From the NCBI GenBank assembly GCA_023091665.1, contig JALJCQ010000007.1, positions 744,001 to 808,000 of the forward strand: DNA of 64,000 nucleotides, in the 5' to 3' direction. Below, in pieces: positions 1 through 8,683 of this stretch. A program made the position numbers and the translations under genes. The notes beneath the pieces are model-generated. The model was not told the DNA's origin, did no database searches, and saw only the letters and a list, made by a program, of their open reading frames with translations. The stretch is from Pythium myriotylum (taxonomy: Eukaryota > Oomycota > Peronosporomycetes > Pythiales > Pythiaceae). Numbering within the stretch: position 1 is the first letter of the stretch; each line of letters starts with the position of its first letter.

Positions 1-275
1 CTGGGAACCCGCCCCGCGGGTTCTACAATGAAGTTCTGTTGAACCTGGAGTGGTTCTTCTCTTGAAGAGCTCTTTATCTTTCCACGGTGGCTTCGGGAGA
101 AATGGCTTTTCGCAAATGGGTACACACTGAACTCTCGCCAAGTGAGCTTCAACATCGTCTGTTTCATGGAAAGAATCTCCACGGCAACCCTTGTCAGCAC
201 GCCAATGAGTCACCGCTGGCTGCTGCACACGCTTGCATTTCTCAATCCCCGTTTGACCCCACAAGTCCGTCAAAG

Positions 276-824
276 ATGAAGCTTCAGCTCGTCTGTACCA
301 CCGTCGTGTTGCTCGCGTGCTCGGCGTTCGCTGCCGAGTGCACTCAGACACAGTTGTCCAAACTCGATTCCCTCGGAACGAACGCTGAGTTCGAGCAGGC
401 CTGCGCCAAGATCATCGCTGCGTCCTCGGCTACGACCATTGACGCCTCGACGCTTGCGAGTCTCAACCCGTGCAACGACGAGTCGTGCCTCGCGTTCTAC
501 AAGAAGCTCGCGAGCGATGTGCCCGACTGCACGCTCGCAGGCTTCAGCCTGCAAGACACATTCAATCTCGTCTTCAGTTTGTGCGCAGGCTCGTCGCCAG
601 ACATGCCGGTCGTTCCGGGCAAGACCACGGCGACCCCAACTGATAACTCTCTTGGCAAGAACGGCACGATGGACAGCTCAGCAACCATGGCGCCGACCGT
701 AGCGACAGAAGCGCCGGGCAAAGCTTCCGCCGTGCCTTCTCCTTCGCCCACGTCAGCGGCTTCAGAGCTAGAATTCGTCTGGACGGTGACTGCATTGGTG
801 CCTCTGGCAGCGTTCTTTGGCTAG
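276..824 (+). CDS. GPI-anchored elicitin-like protein (copy 1)
   Basis: Encodes 182 aa. Residues 1-19 form a signal peptide (cleavage likely after CSAFA). The following ~85 residues have the six cysteines of the elicitin fold, in contexts AEC, QAC, NPC, ESC, PDC and SLC. A Thr/Ser/Pro-rich linker with an NGT sequon follows, then a hydrophobic C-terminus (VWTVTALVPLAAFF), as in GPI-anchored elicitin-like proteins. Elicitins bind sterols and are secreted or wall/membrane-attached in oomycetes; sterol carriage here is inferred from the family. The ATG at 276 is preferred over the in-frame codon at 87, which is a GTG and puts non-signal sequence ahead of the signal peptide. An initiator-like GCATTTCTC lies about 35 bp upstream. 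It is a tandem relative of the next gene, sharing the A/TSTLAS(L/V)NPC block. Confidence 0.9.
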   Translation: MKLQLVCTTVVLLACSAFAAECTQTQLSKLDSLGTNAEFEQACAKIIAASSATTIDASTLASLNPCNDESCLAFYKKLASDVPDCTLAGFSLQDTFNLVFSLCAGSSPDMPVVPGKTTATPTDNSLGKNGTMDSSATMAPTVATEAPGKASAVPSPSPTSAASELEFVWTVTALVPLAAFFG

Positions 825-1221
825 GTGTGAGTCTACCGTCGCTGTCTCGCTACGTGCACAACACTCGTGTCCATGGTGGTAGTAGCTATTGTAGTAAAGA
901 AAGTGAACTGTATCGTTGAATCCCAACGCTTCTCTTCTTGACTTCTATCACAACGTTCTTGTTCGTGTGGCTGAAAGTTGAGATCTTTGTAATGATCAAT
1001 TGTGATAACGACGTCAAAGGCAGGCGTTTTGTCCACGACCCAGTCCGTGGCTCTTCATCAAGTTCCAATTGGGTTGTCCGGTTCTTGAGTTCGGAACTTT
1101 CCGGTTCTGCGCGCCAGCAAATTGGGTTGATCGCGATCTGGTCGCACGAGGCCAGAAACTTTCACGGAAGAGAAGACGTGTCATCTCTCCCTCCCCTTCG
1201 ATTAAACTCTTCGATCAAAAA
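825..1221. other. Intergenic spacer between elicitin-like genes
   Basis: No coding sequence recognised. It should hold the 3' end of the first elicitin-like gene and the upstream promoter of the second. Confidence 0.6.
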
Positions 1222-1240
1222 GCTCATTCCGTCTTTCTCC
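1222..1240 (+). promoter_or_regulatory. Oomycete initiator (Inr) element
   Basis: The sequence GCTCATTCCGTCTTTCTCC starts 46 bp before the ATG of the second elicitin-like gene. It closely fits the known oomycete core promoter initiator (GCTCATTYBNCAWTTT), which marks the transcription start, usually within about 100 bp of the ATG. The first nine positions match; the 3' half is a looser pyrimidine-rich match. Confidence 0.75.
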
Positions 1241-1267
1241 GCGACCCAAGCACATAACGAACCCACA

Positions 1268-1795
1268 ATGAAGTCGTCCTCCTTGTCTCTACTCATCACC
1301 TTGGCTTGCTCCGCAACAACCGTCCAGGCAGCCGAATGCTCCGTAAGTGAGATCGATATCTCGACCAAGCTCAAGAGCGATCCCTCCATCCCTTCGTCGT
1401 GTGGTATCATCGGCTCCACGGCACCGACAAGCACGCTTGCGAGCGTCAACCCGTGCAGTGCCGAGTGTATCGCCTACTTAGAGAAGTTCACAAGTCAACT
1501 TCCTTCGTGTGAACTGCGAGGGATCCCGCTGCGAGCGCCTTTCGACACGGCCATCCAAGCATGCAAGGCCAGCGGGGGGCTCTCTGGAGAAGCCGTCGTG
1601 CCCACGTCGACGACTGCAGCTCCTACGAGCTCGGCAAACGCGACGAGTTCCAACGAAACTCAAGCAACTCCGACGGTAACTACTGGGAAGCCTGTGACAG
1701 CCACACCTGTGCCGTCGCAAACGTCTCTCGCCGTCACTGCTACAGCTGCATCGAGCTTGCTGCTTGCCTGTGTCGTCGTTCTATCGATGGTTTAG
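1268..1795 (+). CDS. GPI-anchored elicitin-like protein (copy 2)
   Basis: Encodes 175 aa: a signal peptide (about residues 1-21, ending VQA), a six-cysteine elicitin domain (AEC, SSC, NPC, AEC, PSC, QAC), a Thr/Ser/Ala-rich low-complexity stretch with NAT and NET sequons, and a hydrophobic tail (LLLACVVVLSMV) expected to direct GPI attachment. The initiator at 1222-1240 fixes the ATG at 1268; the longer in-frame ORF from 938 would start upstream of transcription. It is on the same strand as copy 1 and shares the STLAS(V)NPC segment, so the two look like an old tandem duplication with diverged loops. Role inferred from the family: sterol binding at the cell surface or apoplast. Confidence 0.9.
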   Translation: MKSSSLSLLITLACSATTVQAAECSVSEIDISTKLKSDPSIPSSCGIIGSTAPTSTLASVNPCSAECIAYLEKFTSQLPSCELRGIPLRAPFDTAIQACKASGGLSGEAVVPTSTTAAPTSSANATSSNETQATPTVTTGKPVTATPVPSQTSLAVTATAASSLLLACVVVLSMV

Positions 1796-1913
1796 GAATC
1801 TGTGAAGAAAGCGTAACCACAAATCCAATGTTGTATTCTGTCTGTACTCGCGTTGAAAATTCATCACAATGGTCCAAAAAACCAACGTGTCACGACAAAA
1901 CTTCGGTTGGACT

Positions 1914-3251
1914 CTACAATTGCAGCAACTCGCACGCGTTCCACAGCTGCGTGAGCTTGTCCATAGCCTCGCACTCGAGTAGCGGCAGCACGTCGAGTCC
2001 AGTTGCATGGTTCATGCCTTCCATCACCACGACCATGCCGTCGCACAGTGGGAGGATCGGCGGACCAGCATACACTGCCTTGCCAGCACCAAAGTCGGCG
2101 TTGTACATGCCCATGTTGGCCCACGACGTGAACATGATATCAGCGCCAAAGAAGAATTCGAGGCCCGCGCGCATTTCGATCCAGCGTCCGCTGTCTTGAG
2201 CGATGAACTCGATGGCATCGCGCATGAACTCCTCGTCTCGGCGCAGAATCGACGCGCGGATGCGCAAGGCAGCACGCCGAACAGACTCCACAGAGATCTC
2301 TGCGAGTTCGTCGGCATTATACGTGGACAACGCGTTGAAGATGCAGTTGCCGGCAAAGTTGACGGGCAGTGGCGGGCTAAAGCGCGTGCGGCCATTGACG
2401 CCCGTAGTGATCTTGACGTCACGACCGTGGCCGCGAGCCTTCGTGACGAGGACGAGAAACAAAGCCGTCACGACGTCAATTGTACTCACATATTCGCCTT
2501 CCGAAAGCCCCTCGGAGACTGCAGCCTTTAGGCTCTTGAGCTGCTGCGGTGTCAAGTGGAACGGTTTCTGGGTGGTCTTGGGGAACACCTGCTGGACGTC
2601 GCCGCCCTTGGCCTCCACGCCTGCAGGTGTCTCCGGTTGCGTCATCGTCGGTGCGATGAACTCAGGGTGCGGGATCTTGAAACCTCCTCCGCGCGGCATC
2701 ACGAGGTGACGGTCGTGGTTGATGACGATCCGCTCGCTCTTCGGGAGCCCACGGTAGTGCATGCCCCAGACATTGAAGAACGTGAAGATCCCTTCGCCGT
2801 CCAGCAGTGCATGGGTCGAGTTGAAGCCAAGCACCAAGCCTCCGTCACGCAGCAGCGTTGCCTTGAGTGTGAGTACCTCGCTGCCGTTGTCTCGCTCCGG
2901 CAGAAACGATGTGGGCGGCGACGCTACAGCTTGCTCGGTCGTGAGCGGTGAGTCCGCGTCCGTGAAGAAGCGCAAGCCCTTGGCACCAGCTTCTCTTTGG
3001 GCTGCCGTCTGGCGGATAAACACAGCGCCAGTGGCCGGATCCACGTGCTGCGAGCCGAGGAAGAGCGGGTAGTCCTCGTCGACGGTCGAGATCAGCGCAG
3101 CGCGGACGCGGTCGAGATCGTACGGCGGCTGCGACGGCGGGAAGACGTAGATGACGGTGAGTCCGAGATGCGCCATGATCGCATCCAGTGGGGTCAGCGG
3201 CACGAGCACGTCACCCTCATTGAGAGACGGAGAAGAAGACAGCGAGGTCAT
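1914..3251 (-). CDS. BAHD-like acyl-CoA-dependent acyltransferase
   Basis: Encodes 445 aa, about the usual BAHD length. The catalytic HxxxD motif is seen as HALLDG near residue 147, with the catalytic His in a hydrophobic strand context (LVLGFNSTHALLDG). Near residue 380 DFGAG stands where the family has the structural DFGWG motif. BAHD enzymes move acyl groups from CoA thioesters to alcohol or amine acceptors; the acceptor here cannot be read from sequence. The start is the ATG at 3251; upstream in-frame codons are GTG and run through a GA-repeat-encoded Leu/Ser tract. No signal peptide or membrane segment is clear, so it is probably cytosolic. It faces the elicitin-like genes tail to tail. 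Confidence 0.75.
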   Translation of the reverse strand: MTSLSSSPSLNEGDVLVPLTPLDAIMAHLGLTVIYVFPPSQPPYDLDRVRAALISTVDEDYPLFLGSQHVDPATGAVFIRQTAAQREAGAKGLRFFTDADSPLTTEQAVASPPTSFLPERDNGSEVLTLKATLLRDGGLVLGFNSTHALLDGEGIFTFFNVWGMHYRGLPKSERIVINHDRHLVMPRGGGFKIPHPEFIAPTMTQPETPAGVEAKGGDVQQVFPKTTQKPFHLTPQQLKSLKAAVSEGLSEGEYVSTIDVVTALFLVLVTKARGHGRDVKITTGVNGRTRFSPPLPVNFAGNCIFNALSTYNADELAEISVESVRRAALRIRASILRRDEEFMRDAIEFIAQDSGRWIEMRAGLEFFFGADIMFTSWANMGMYNADFGAGKAVYAGPPILPLCDGMVVVMEGMNHATGLDVLPLLECEAMDKLTQLWNACELLQL

Positions 3252-3253
3252 CA

Positions 3254-3272
3254 AGAGAGAGAGAGAGAGAGA
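3254..3272. repeat. (GA)n microsatellite
   Basis: About nine AG dinucleotides directly upstream of the acyltransferase ATG, probably in its 5' leader. Confidence 0.8.
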
Positions 3273-3818
3273 CAAAGGAGAAATGAGCGGCGACCTTTTG
3301 CGCACGGCAAGTGAGCTCCTCACTCACACGGAAGCTTCCGAGCAGCTTCGTCGCGGTGTTAGGTGCGACGAGAGAACCCGTTAGTCGGCGAACGAACCTA
3401 TTAAAAATGGCTACATTGGTGTGGACCACGCTGCTGATGGTGGGGTTGGGACCTCAGCGGCGATCGCAACGCTCGTGTTTTCACGCGCGGTGGCGCAAAA
3501 CTGTAGTGTCTGGCTTTTAGATGAGTCGAGTATGAACCAAATTAACAGTTGCTTATCCCTTGGCCAATCCGTTGGCATCGTGATTTGCGAAGACACCTGA
3601 CTGTAATTGACCTGCGCTAACTTCTCGATTGACTGTCGACTTAATTAATACCATCATCAAATCGTCTGTAATCGCAATGACCCTGTGCAATCCCAGAGAT
3701 GTAGATACTTGTAAGAAGATGCGGTGCGTGGCAAACTCCTCGCTGATCATGCCATGTGAAAGCCCAACTCTCGCAAAAGCACACTACGGACTTCCCATGA
3801 GCTACGACGATGACGCGC

Positions 3819-4373
3819 ATGGATCGTGTGTTGGCTGTCGTGGTACTAAATATTGGAGGCGTGTTGGCTCTTGACGATGGTAACCTCGCAAACTTCCAGG
3901 CGAAGTTTGACATTAGACTTCAATTTCCCATTCATCGACGTGGATTACCCTCTTTATCAGACGTTTCCGTATCTTGCCTCGGACTGACTCGGCTTTCGCT
4001 CACGACTGTGATGGGAGTGACCTAGAGCCCGATACAAAGTGCTACATCCTCCGCGCGGACTACTATAATTTAGATCATGCGTGGAAGGGCCTGCCTGTGG
4101 GGTGGCGGATTTGGCTCGTCAGTCGAGTGTCCGTCGCATGATTGGCCAAGGCAATGACTATGGTATTGTAAGTCCGCACCTGGAAGAGTCAGCGAAGCAC
4201 AACGTTAGATAGACCGATCGTCGTGCTTTTTGATTGAGCGGCCGTAGTCGCTCGTTCTAAAGCGCTAGGTACTCAGGGAGCTGTCGGAGTATGAGCGCGT
4301 TATCGCTAATGGCCGTGAGGTAATCCAGTCGTTGTCAAGCGCCGTGTGGAGGCTGTCCAGCAGGCCTAAATAG
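3819..4373 (+). pseudogene. Decayed secreted-protein gene, family unknown
   Basis: Several code-like stretches lie in different frames on the same strand. One starts at 3819 with a signal-peptide-like segment (MDRVLAVVVLNIGGVLAL). A second contains FPFIDVDYPLYQTFPYLASD. A third (about 3990-4140) contains DTKCYILRADYYNLDHAWKG, a fourth GQGNDYGIVSPHLEESAKHN and a fifth RELSEYERVIANGREVIQ. Each is closed by a stop or frameshift, and no consistent splice sites join them. Composition, shared strand and collinearity suggest one gene broken by several indels. Similar coding-like sequence (FEEIIAETIDLVDETSREK) continues to about 4610. The family is not recognised. It could also be a multi-exon gene with introns I failed to see. 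Confidence 0.4.
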
Positions 4374-4674
4374 TCGGTTTGATTGTGGGTGGTGGCTGGG
4401 TACGTGAGGCTGAGTGCAGAGTTCCACAGTACCATGGGGTCATAGTCAGGTCGCAGGAGGTCGACGATGACCTCTCGTCAAGCCGGGATTACCGCAGGAT
4501 CTGCCTTCAGAGAAGGGCACACGCTCTGGAATCCGTGCAGGGGGTTGGTGTTCGAGGAAATCATCGCGGAGACCATAGATCTTGTCGACGAGACTAGCCG
4601 TGAAAAAGCCACATGCTACGATTCCGGTGCTTGCGGTCGATCGTCGAGCCCAACGAAGACGAGATCAGCGCTGA

Positions 4675-5006
4675 CCAGAGCGACTTCAACGAAAAGGATT
4701 TGCCAAAAGCAGCTCGCTGCTCACCGTGTACAACTACGAAGTGGACCTGAGCTTTCTTACGAGCGAGCAGCTCAAGACGATCTGTGGCCAGAGCGACGGC
4801 CTCAAAGCCATCGCCGACACCTTATGCTAGTATCCGACTGCTCGGTGAGCGGCGTGAACCTCCAGCTCTCGTCGCAGCAGTCGTACGAGAAGCTACAGAC
4901 GTCCTGCCAGCAGCTCGGCGCCACGATCACGCCGTTCAAGGGCTCGTCTCTTGCCCGACGAGAGCGAGACGTCTCGCTCGCCGTCGCTGTCGGCGCTCAC
5001 ATGTGA
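4675..5006 (+). pseudogene. Elicitin-like relic, frame-broken
   Basis: Two overlapping reading frames give parts that resemble the C-terminal two thirds of an elicitin domain. The first contains LTSEQLKTICGQSDGLKAIA and ends in TAG at about 4828; the next frame contains SDCSVSGVNLQLSSQQSYEK and then LQTSCQQLG. Spacing of C...DC...C follows the family pattern, but one conserved cysteine position (after ICGQS) is Gly and the frame changes at about 4825. No signal peptide is joined in frame. It lies about 3 kb from two intact elicitin-like genes on the same strand, so it is probably a dead member of that cluster. Confidence 0.45.
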
Positions 5007-5143
5007 ATAATCCGCCGAGTATTCGTTTCCCCAAGTTAATACTTTCATTTCATTGGCTATAAATACACATATACATCTCTAATTGGCTATAAATGCGGCC
5101 TTCCATGGCTCGCACCCATTTCTTCCGACGACTGGCGAGCCCC

Positions 5144-6535
5144 ATGGACCTGGACCAGCAGCGCATCGAGGAAGCGCGCGCGCGCAACCTCGCGTACATT
5201 CGGCGGTGCGTTGGCGCTGCGGACGCTTCGTCGCGCTTTCCGCTGATATCTCAGTCGCCAGACTCGACGAAGAGGCAGCTGCGCGGCAGGCCGACGAGTT
5301 CTTGAGGCAGCACGTTGGCGGCGACAGCGAGCCGCGCAAGAAGCCCGCGGCCAGCGGGCAGCACCTCAAGAACACGAGCGTGTACATCACGGGGCTCTCG
5401 ACCTACATGGCCTGCAAGCAGCTCGGTGCGCATGAGCGATGGAACGCTTCTGTCCATGGGAAAGACTCACGGAGATTTTGCTTCTTTCGTAGAGGGCGTC
5501 TGCGCCAAGATCGGCAAGGTGCGGCGCGTCAAGTTCTACAAAGACGACCGCGGAGGACTCAAGGTAAGTGTTGTTGACTCGAGAATGCAGAGCGTCGTGG
5601 GTGTGGACTGAGACGGGCGAGCAATAGGGCGACGCACTGGTGACGTTTGCGTCTCACAACATGATGATCAAGGCGGTCGAGAAGGTAAGGACGCGAGGTG
5701 GAGAACCCGATCAGAAGGAGTTGAAGTGTGAGTGTACCTTTTTGCTTCACGAATCGTAGCTGAACCATTTCGAGATCAAGCCGGGCGTGCTTCTCACGTA
5801 CGTAATCTAGACGGTTTGAGCTCTTGCGGGATCGCCATCCCTTGCGGGAGTGGCTTTTCAAGAGACACGAAGGCTAACGAGAATCGCGTCTGTGGATCGA
5901 CTGCGATCATCGCAAAGTGCCGCTGAGGCCCATTTTGGTTCGACGAAAACGAAATCCGAGCCTTCCGATGGGGCCAAGGAAGCGACGGCCTCGCAAGAAC
6001 CCGCAACGCAAGACACTTCAATCCCGGAACGGCTATTTCAGCTCGAGACGTTGAACGCGGGATCTGGTAGTGGAAACGATGACGCAGGAGAGCGGGAAGT
6101 ATCCGAGAAGGACAGTGAAGATACCAACGAAGAAACCAAGACAGCAGAACTGAGCCTACCGTCTCGCTCGGTCATTCTTAGCCACGTGTGGGATCCTGTG
6201 GCACCACAAGAGGACGCCACGAGTTTTTTCTCCGAGCTTGAAGAAGACATGCGTGAAGAATGCAGTAAACACGGCCCTGTCGCCCACGTAAGTTCAAATG
6301 ACTGATCGTGATGGGAGAACTTTCGCTGAACTAAATGTTACAGGTGCATATTCTCCCGAATGGCGGTGTGATGATCCGGTATGATACTCTGGCTGGAGCG
6401 ATCAAGTGTCTCAAGGTCATGCACGGACGATGGTTTGACGGCCGCCAACTCGAAGCTCAGTTTGATCCCAGCACGCCAGAGGAGCCAGAGGACGACGACA
6501 CGAAGCTGGACGCTTTCTTCGCCTCTCTGGGCTGA
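5144..6535 (+). CDS. Tat-SF1/CUS2-like splicing factor (two RRMs), seven exons
   Basis: Exons 5144-5205, 5262-5425, 5493-5563, 5628-5684, 5760-5797, 5918-6287 and 6344-6535 join in frame to 317 aa; introns are 56-120 bp, all GT-AG. The first RRM begins NTSVYITGL and continues through VRRVKFYKDDRGGLKGDALV to IKPGVLLT. The C-terminal RRM is a U2AF-homology type, with the diagnostic HGRWFDGRQLEAQF. An acidic linker lies between. Tat-SF1/CUS2 proteins act in the nucleus on U2 snRNP, binding SF3B1 through the UHM and assisting branch-site recognition. ATGs at 5093 and 5105 are also in frame; 5144 is chosen because a CATTTCTTCC initiator-like site lies at about 5117. Shorter than the human protein, lacking its long acidic tail. 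Confidence 0.85.
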
Positions 6536-6637
6536 AACGTTTCGTTGCCAATTGGTCTGCGTTTATTGCCAAATTATCATTGCAATCCTTCGCGGGAAAG
6601 ATTTCTACAGTCCAATCCTCGTATGTGTACCCGCATC

Positions 6638-7936
6638 CTAGCTGTGATGAGGCGAATCCTGGCCGCACGACAGGGTCGCGCAGTCGCGTGGGTACTGCAA
6701 CGATGGTCGCTCGACCTGGATCGTCGTGTGCGTGATGCCCTTGCTCATGAGATAGTCCTGGGCCTCATGAAGCGCCGAGTCGGCGTTCTCCGAGATCAAG
6801 TGGACGCTGAGCGACGGAAGGCCGGCACTGAGCGACCAGATGTGGAGATCGTGCGTGGTAATCACCGAGGGGCACGCACGCAGTCCTTCTTCGATCTCCT
6901 CCGCATTGATGCCCTCCGGGGTGCCTTCCATCAGCACGTGGATGCTGCTCTTGACGATGCCGATCGTCGTGCCGAGCACGAGAACCGAGAAGAGGAACGT
7001 GGCGATCGGATCCGCGATCTGCCACGACGGGTTGTACCAGATGAGACCACCAGCGATACACACACCGATGCTCTGGAGGAAGTCACCGAGAGCGTGGATG
7101 TAGGCTGCCTCGATGTTGAGGTTCTCGAGCTTCCTCTTCGAGGACTTCTCCTCCTTCGTCTTGCCGTTGCCCTGCTCGAGGTCACCGTGCCCGTGGCCAT
7201 GTCCGTGGCCGTGACCGTGGCCGTGGTCACTCTCGTGGTCACTGCCGCCATGGCTGTGTCCGTGTCCCTTGGGGCTCTTGCTGCGCTTCTTGGCACCGCC
7301 ATGAGAGTGGCCATGGCCGTTGTGGGCGTGGCCGTGGTTGTCCTCCGCCGCACCGCCATGGCTGTGGCCGTGACCACCACCGCCACCATGTGAATGGCCG
7401 TGGCCGAGGATCTGCATGAGGATCACGTTCACGACAAGGCCGATGCAGGCAACAATGAACATGAGCTTGCCGTCGACGCGCTCGGCCGGGTCGGGGCCGA
7501 GACACTCGATGAAGCGCTCGATCGCCGCGTAGACGAGCACACCCGTGAGCACCCAGATGACAAGCACACTCGTGATGGCGCCGATGACCTCGGCGCGCTG
7601 GAAGCCAAAGCTGAGCCGGGACGATGCCGGCAGCGTCTGCGCCCAGATCGCAAAGAGCGAGATGAGAAAGCCCGCGACGTCCGAGAGCAAGTGCGCGGCG
7701 TCCGTCATGATGGCCAGACTGCCAGCGAGGAAACCGCCGACGACCTCGGCGAACATGAAGAGCAGCGAGAAGGCGCAGGCCCACTGGAGCTTGCGGCGCG
7801 CGCGCAGCGTGGCCTCGTCGAGCGGGATGCGCTTGGGGCTGTTGCGACGCGCAAAGGGCGCGCACTTGAGCGGCGTGGTCTCGCTCATGAGTGGTGTGGT
7901 CTCGCCACTGGTGGCGCCGTAGTGGTTCTTGCCCAT
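6638..7936 (-). CDS. CDF/ZnT-type zinc transporter (SLC30-like)
   Basis: Encodes 432 aa with six predicted membrane segments. The HxxxD zinc sites of helices II and V are visible as HLLSD (in IMTDAAHLLSDVAGF) and HALGD (in YIHALGDFLQSIGV). Between helices IV and V is a loop of about 70 residues dominated by His-Gly-His-Ser repeats, followed by a charged Lys/Glu stretch, and the cytosolic metal-binding domain ends the protein. This is the layout of the ZnT2/3/4/8 group, which moves zinc out of the cytosol into vesicles, probably in exchange for protons. The ATG at 7936 follows an in-frame GTG. The long opposite-strand ORFs here come from the repetitive His/Gly coding and are not genes. Confidence 0.93.
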   Translation of the reverse strand: MGKNHYGATSGETTPLMSETTPLKCAPFARRNSPKRIPLDEATLRARRKLQWACAFSLLFMFAEVVGGFLAGSLAIMTDAAHLLSDVAGFLISLFAIWAQTLPASSRLSFGFQRAEVIGAITSVLVIWVLTGVLVYAAIERFIECLGPDPAERVDGKLMFIVACIGLVVNVILMQILGHGHSHGGGGGHGHSHGGAAEDNHGHAHNGHGHSHGGAKKRSKSPKGHGHSHGGSDHESDHGHGHGHGHGHGHGDLEQGNGKTKEEKSSKRKLENLNIEAAYIHALGDFLQSIGVCIAGGLIWYNPSWQIADPIATFLFSVLVLGTTIGIVKSSIHVLMEGTPEGINAEEIEEGLRACPSVITTHDLHIWSLSAGLPSLSVHLISENADSALHEAQDYLMSKGITHTTIQVERPSLQYPRDCATLSCGQDSPHHS

Positions 7937-8683
7937 GGCGCGACGGATCACGGTCTGCGGGGGAGCGCGAAACGCCGGCGACCGGTTTCCACCACCTCGA
8001 TTGGCGAGTGCCGATTCCGAAACGATGCTGGATGCCGCTGAAGGCGGATTACCAGGAGAGATGACGTGCAGGATTCTTTTTCTCGTGGATGATCTTGACG
8101 CGTCAACAGATGTCGCCTCTCACGGTCCCGAGCTCCGTCTCACCTTTTTTTGAACACTGATACAGAAACTGCATCGATTCTACCAGGATCTGAATGTCTT
8201 CGTCGAGATGGGACCTACTTTTGAGAAAGAGCTCCTCATTTCTTCCTTCTCTCGTGGCGAGATCCAATCCGATCCCAGGACGCCATTGACGGCGCAAAAG
8301 ATAACGCAAGCACGTTTCCATGGATGCCAGCGGCTCAGAAGCGTCCGTCGCAGAGTCAAGAGGAGCGCGAGGCCGGCGCGTGGGCGGCGCGCGTTCCTCC
8401 TGGCCGCCGTCGTTCAAATGAGACGAAGAGTAGAGGCACTTTAGTAGAAATGGATCCAGACTGTACACTTGGATAGACGGATCAGTTGGTTTGCAGTATG
8501 TTCAGTTTCGTAGATCCTCGCGTCAACGATCAGCTTCATGCTCTTCGTTGACTCCCGACGCGGGAGACGCAAAGTAGCTATAGACTACGGGGCTGGACGG
8601 ATCGATTACTTTGGATGGGCAGTTGCGTAGGAACGTGGTCCAGGATCTTTGATCCTAGAGCTCTGGCGTGGCAAAAGATCTGG
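7937..8683. other. Gap between zinc transporter and cysteine protease
   Basis: Holds the transporter promoter and the protease 3' region. Apart from the weak small ORF at 8103-8321, nothing is recognised. Confidence 0.5.
8103..8321 (-). CDS. Possible small protein of 72 aa, unknown
   Basis: From the ATG at 8321 this reads METCLRYLLRRQ..., with an amphipathic acidic/hydrophobic middle (SHLDEDIQILVESMQFLYQ). A TCATTTG initiator-like site lies about 95 bp upstream on the same strand. No family is recognised and the length is within chance for this GC content. It may be leader sequence of the zinc transporter or noncoding. Confidence 0.2.
   Translation of the reverse strand: METCLRYLLRRQWRPGIGLDLATREGRNEELFLKSRSHLDEDIQILVESMQFLYQCSKKGETELGTVRGDIC

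Noticed and set aside
6545..7393. 282-aa plus-strand ORF
   Set aside because: Antisense to the zinc transporter; its Val/Ala/Thr runs mirror the His/Gly repeat coding. No family features.
7196..7400. Tandem repeats that looked like a CRISPR or minisatellite array
   Set aside because: They are degenerate codons for the His-rich loop of the zinc transporter, in frame and without spacers.
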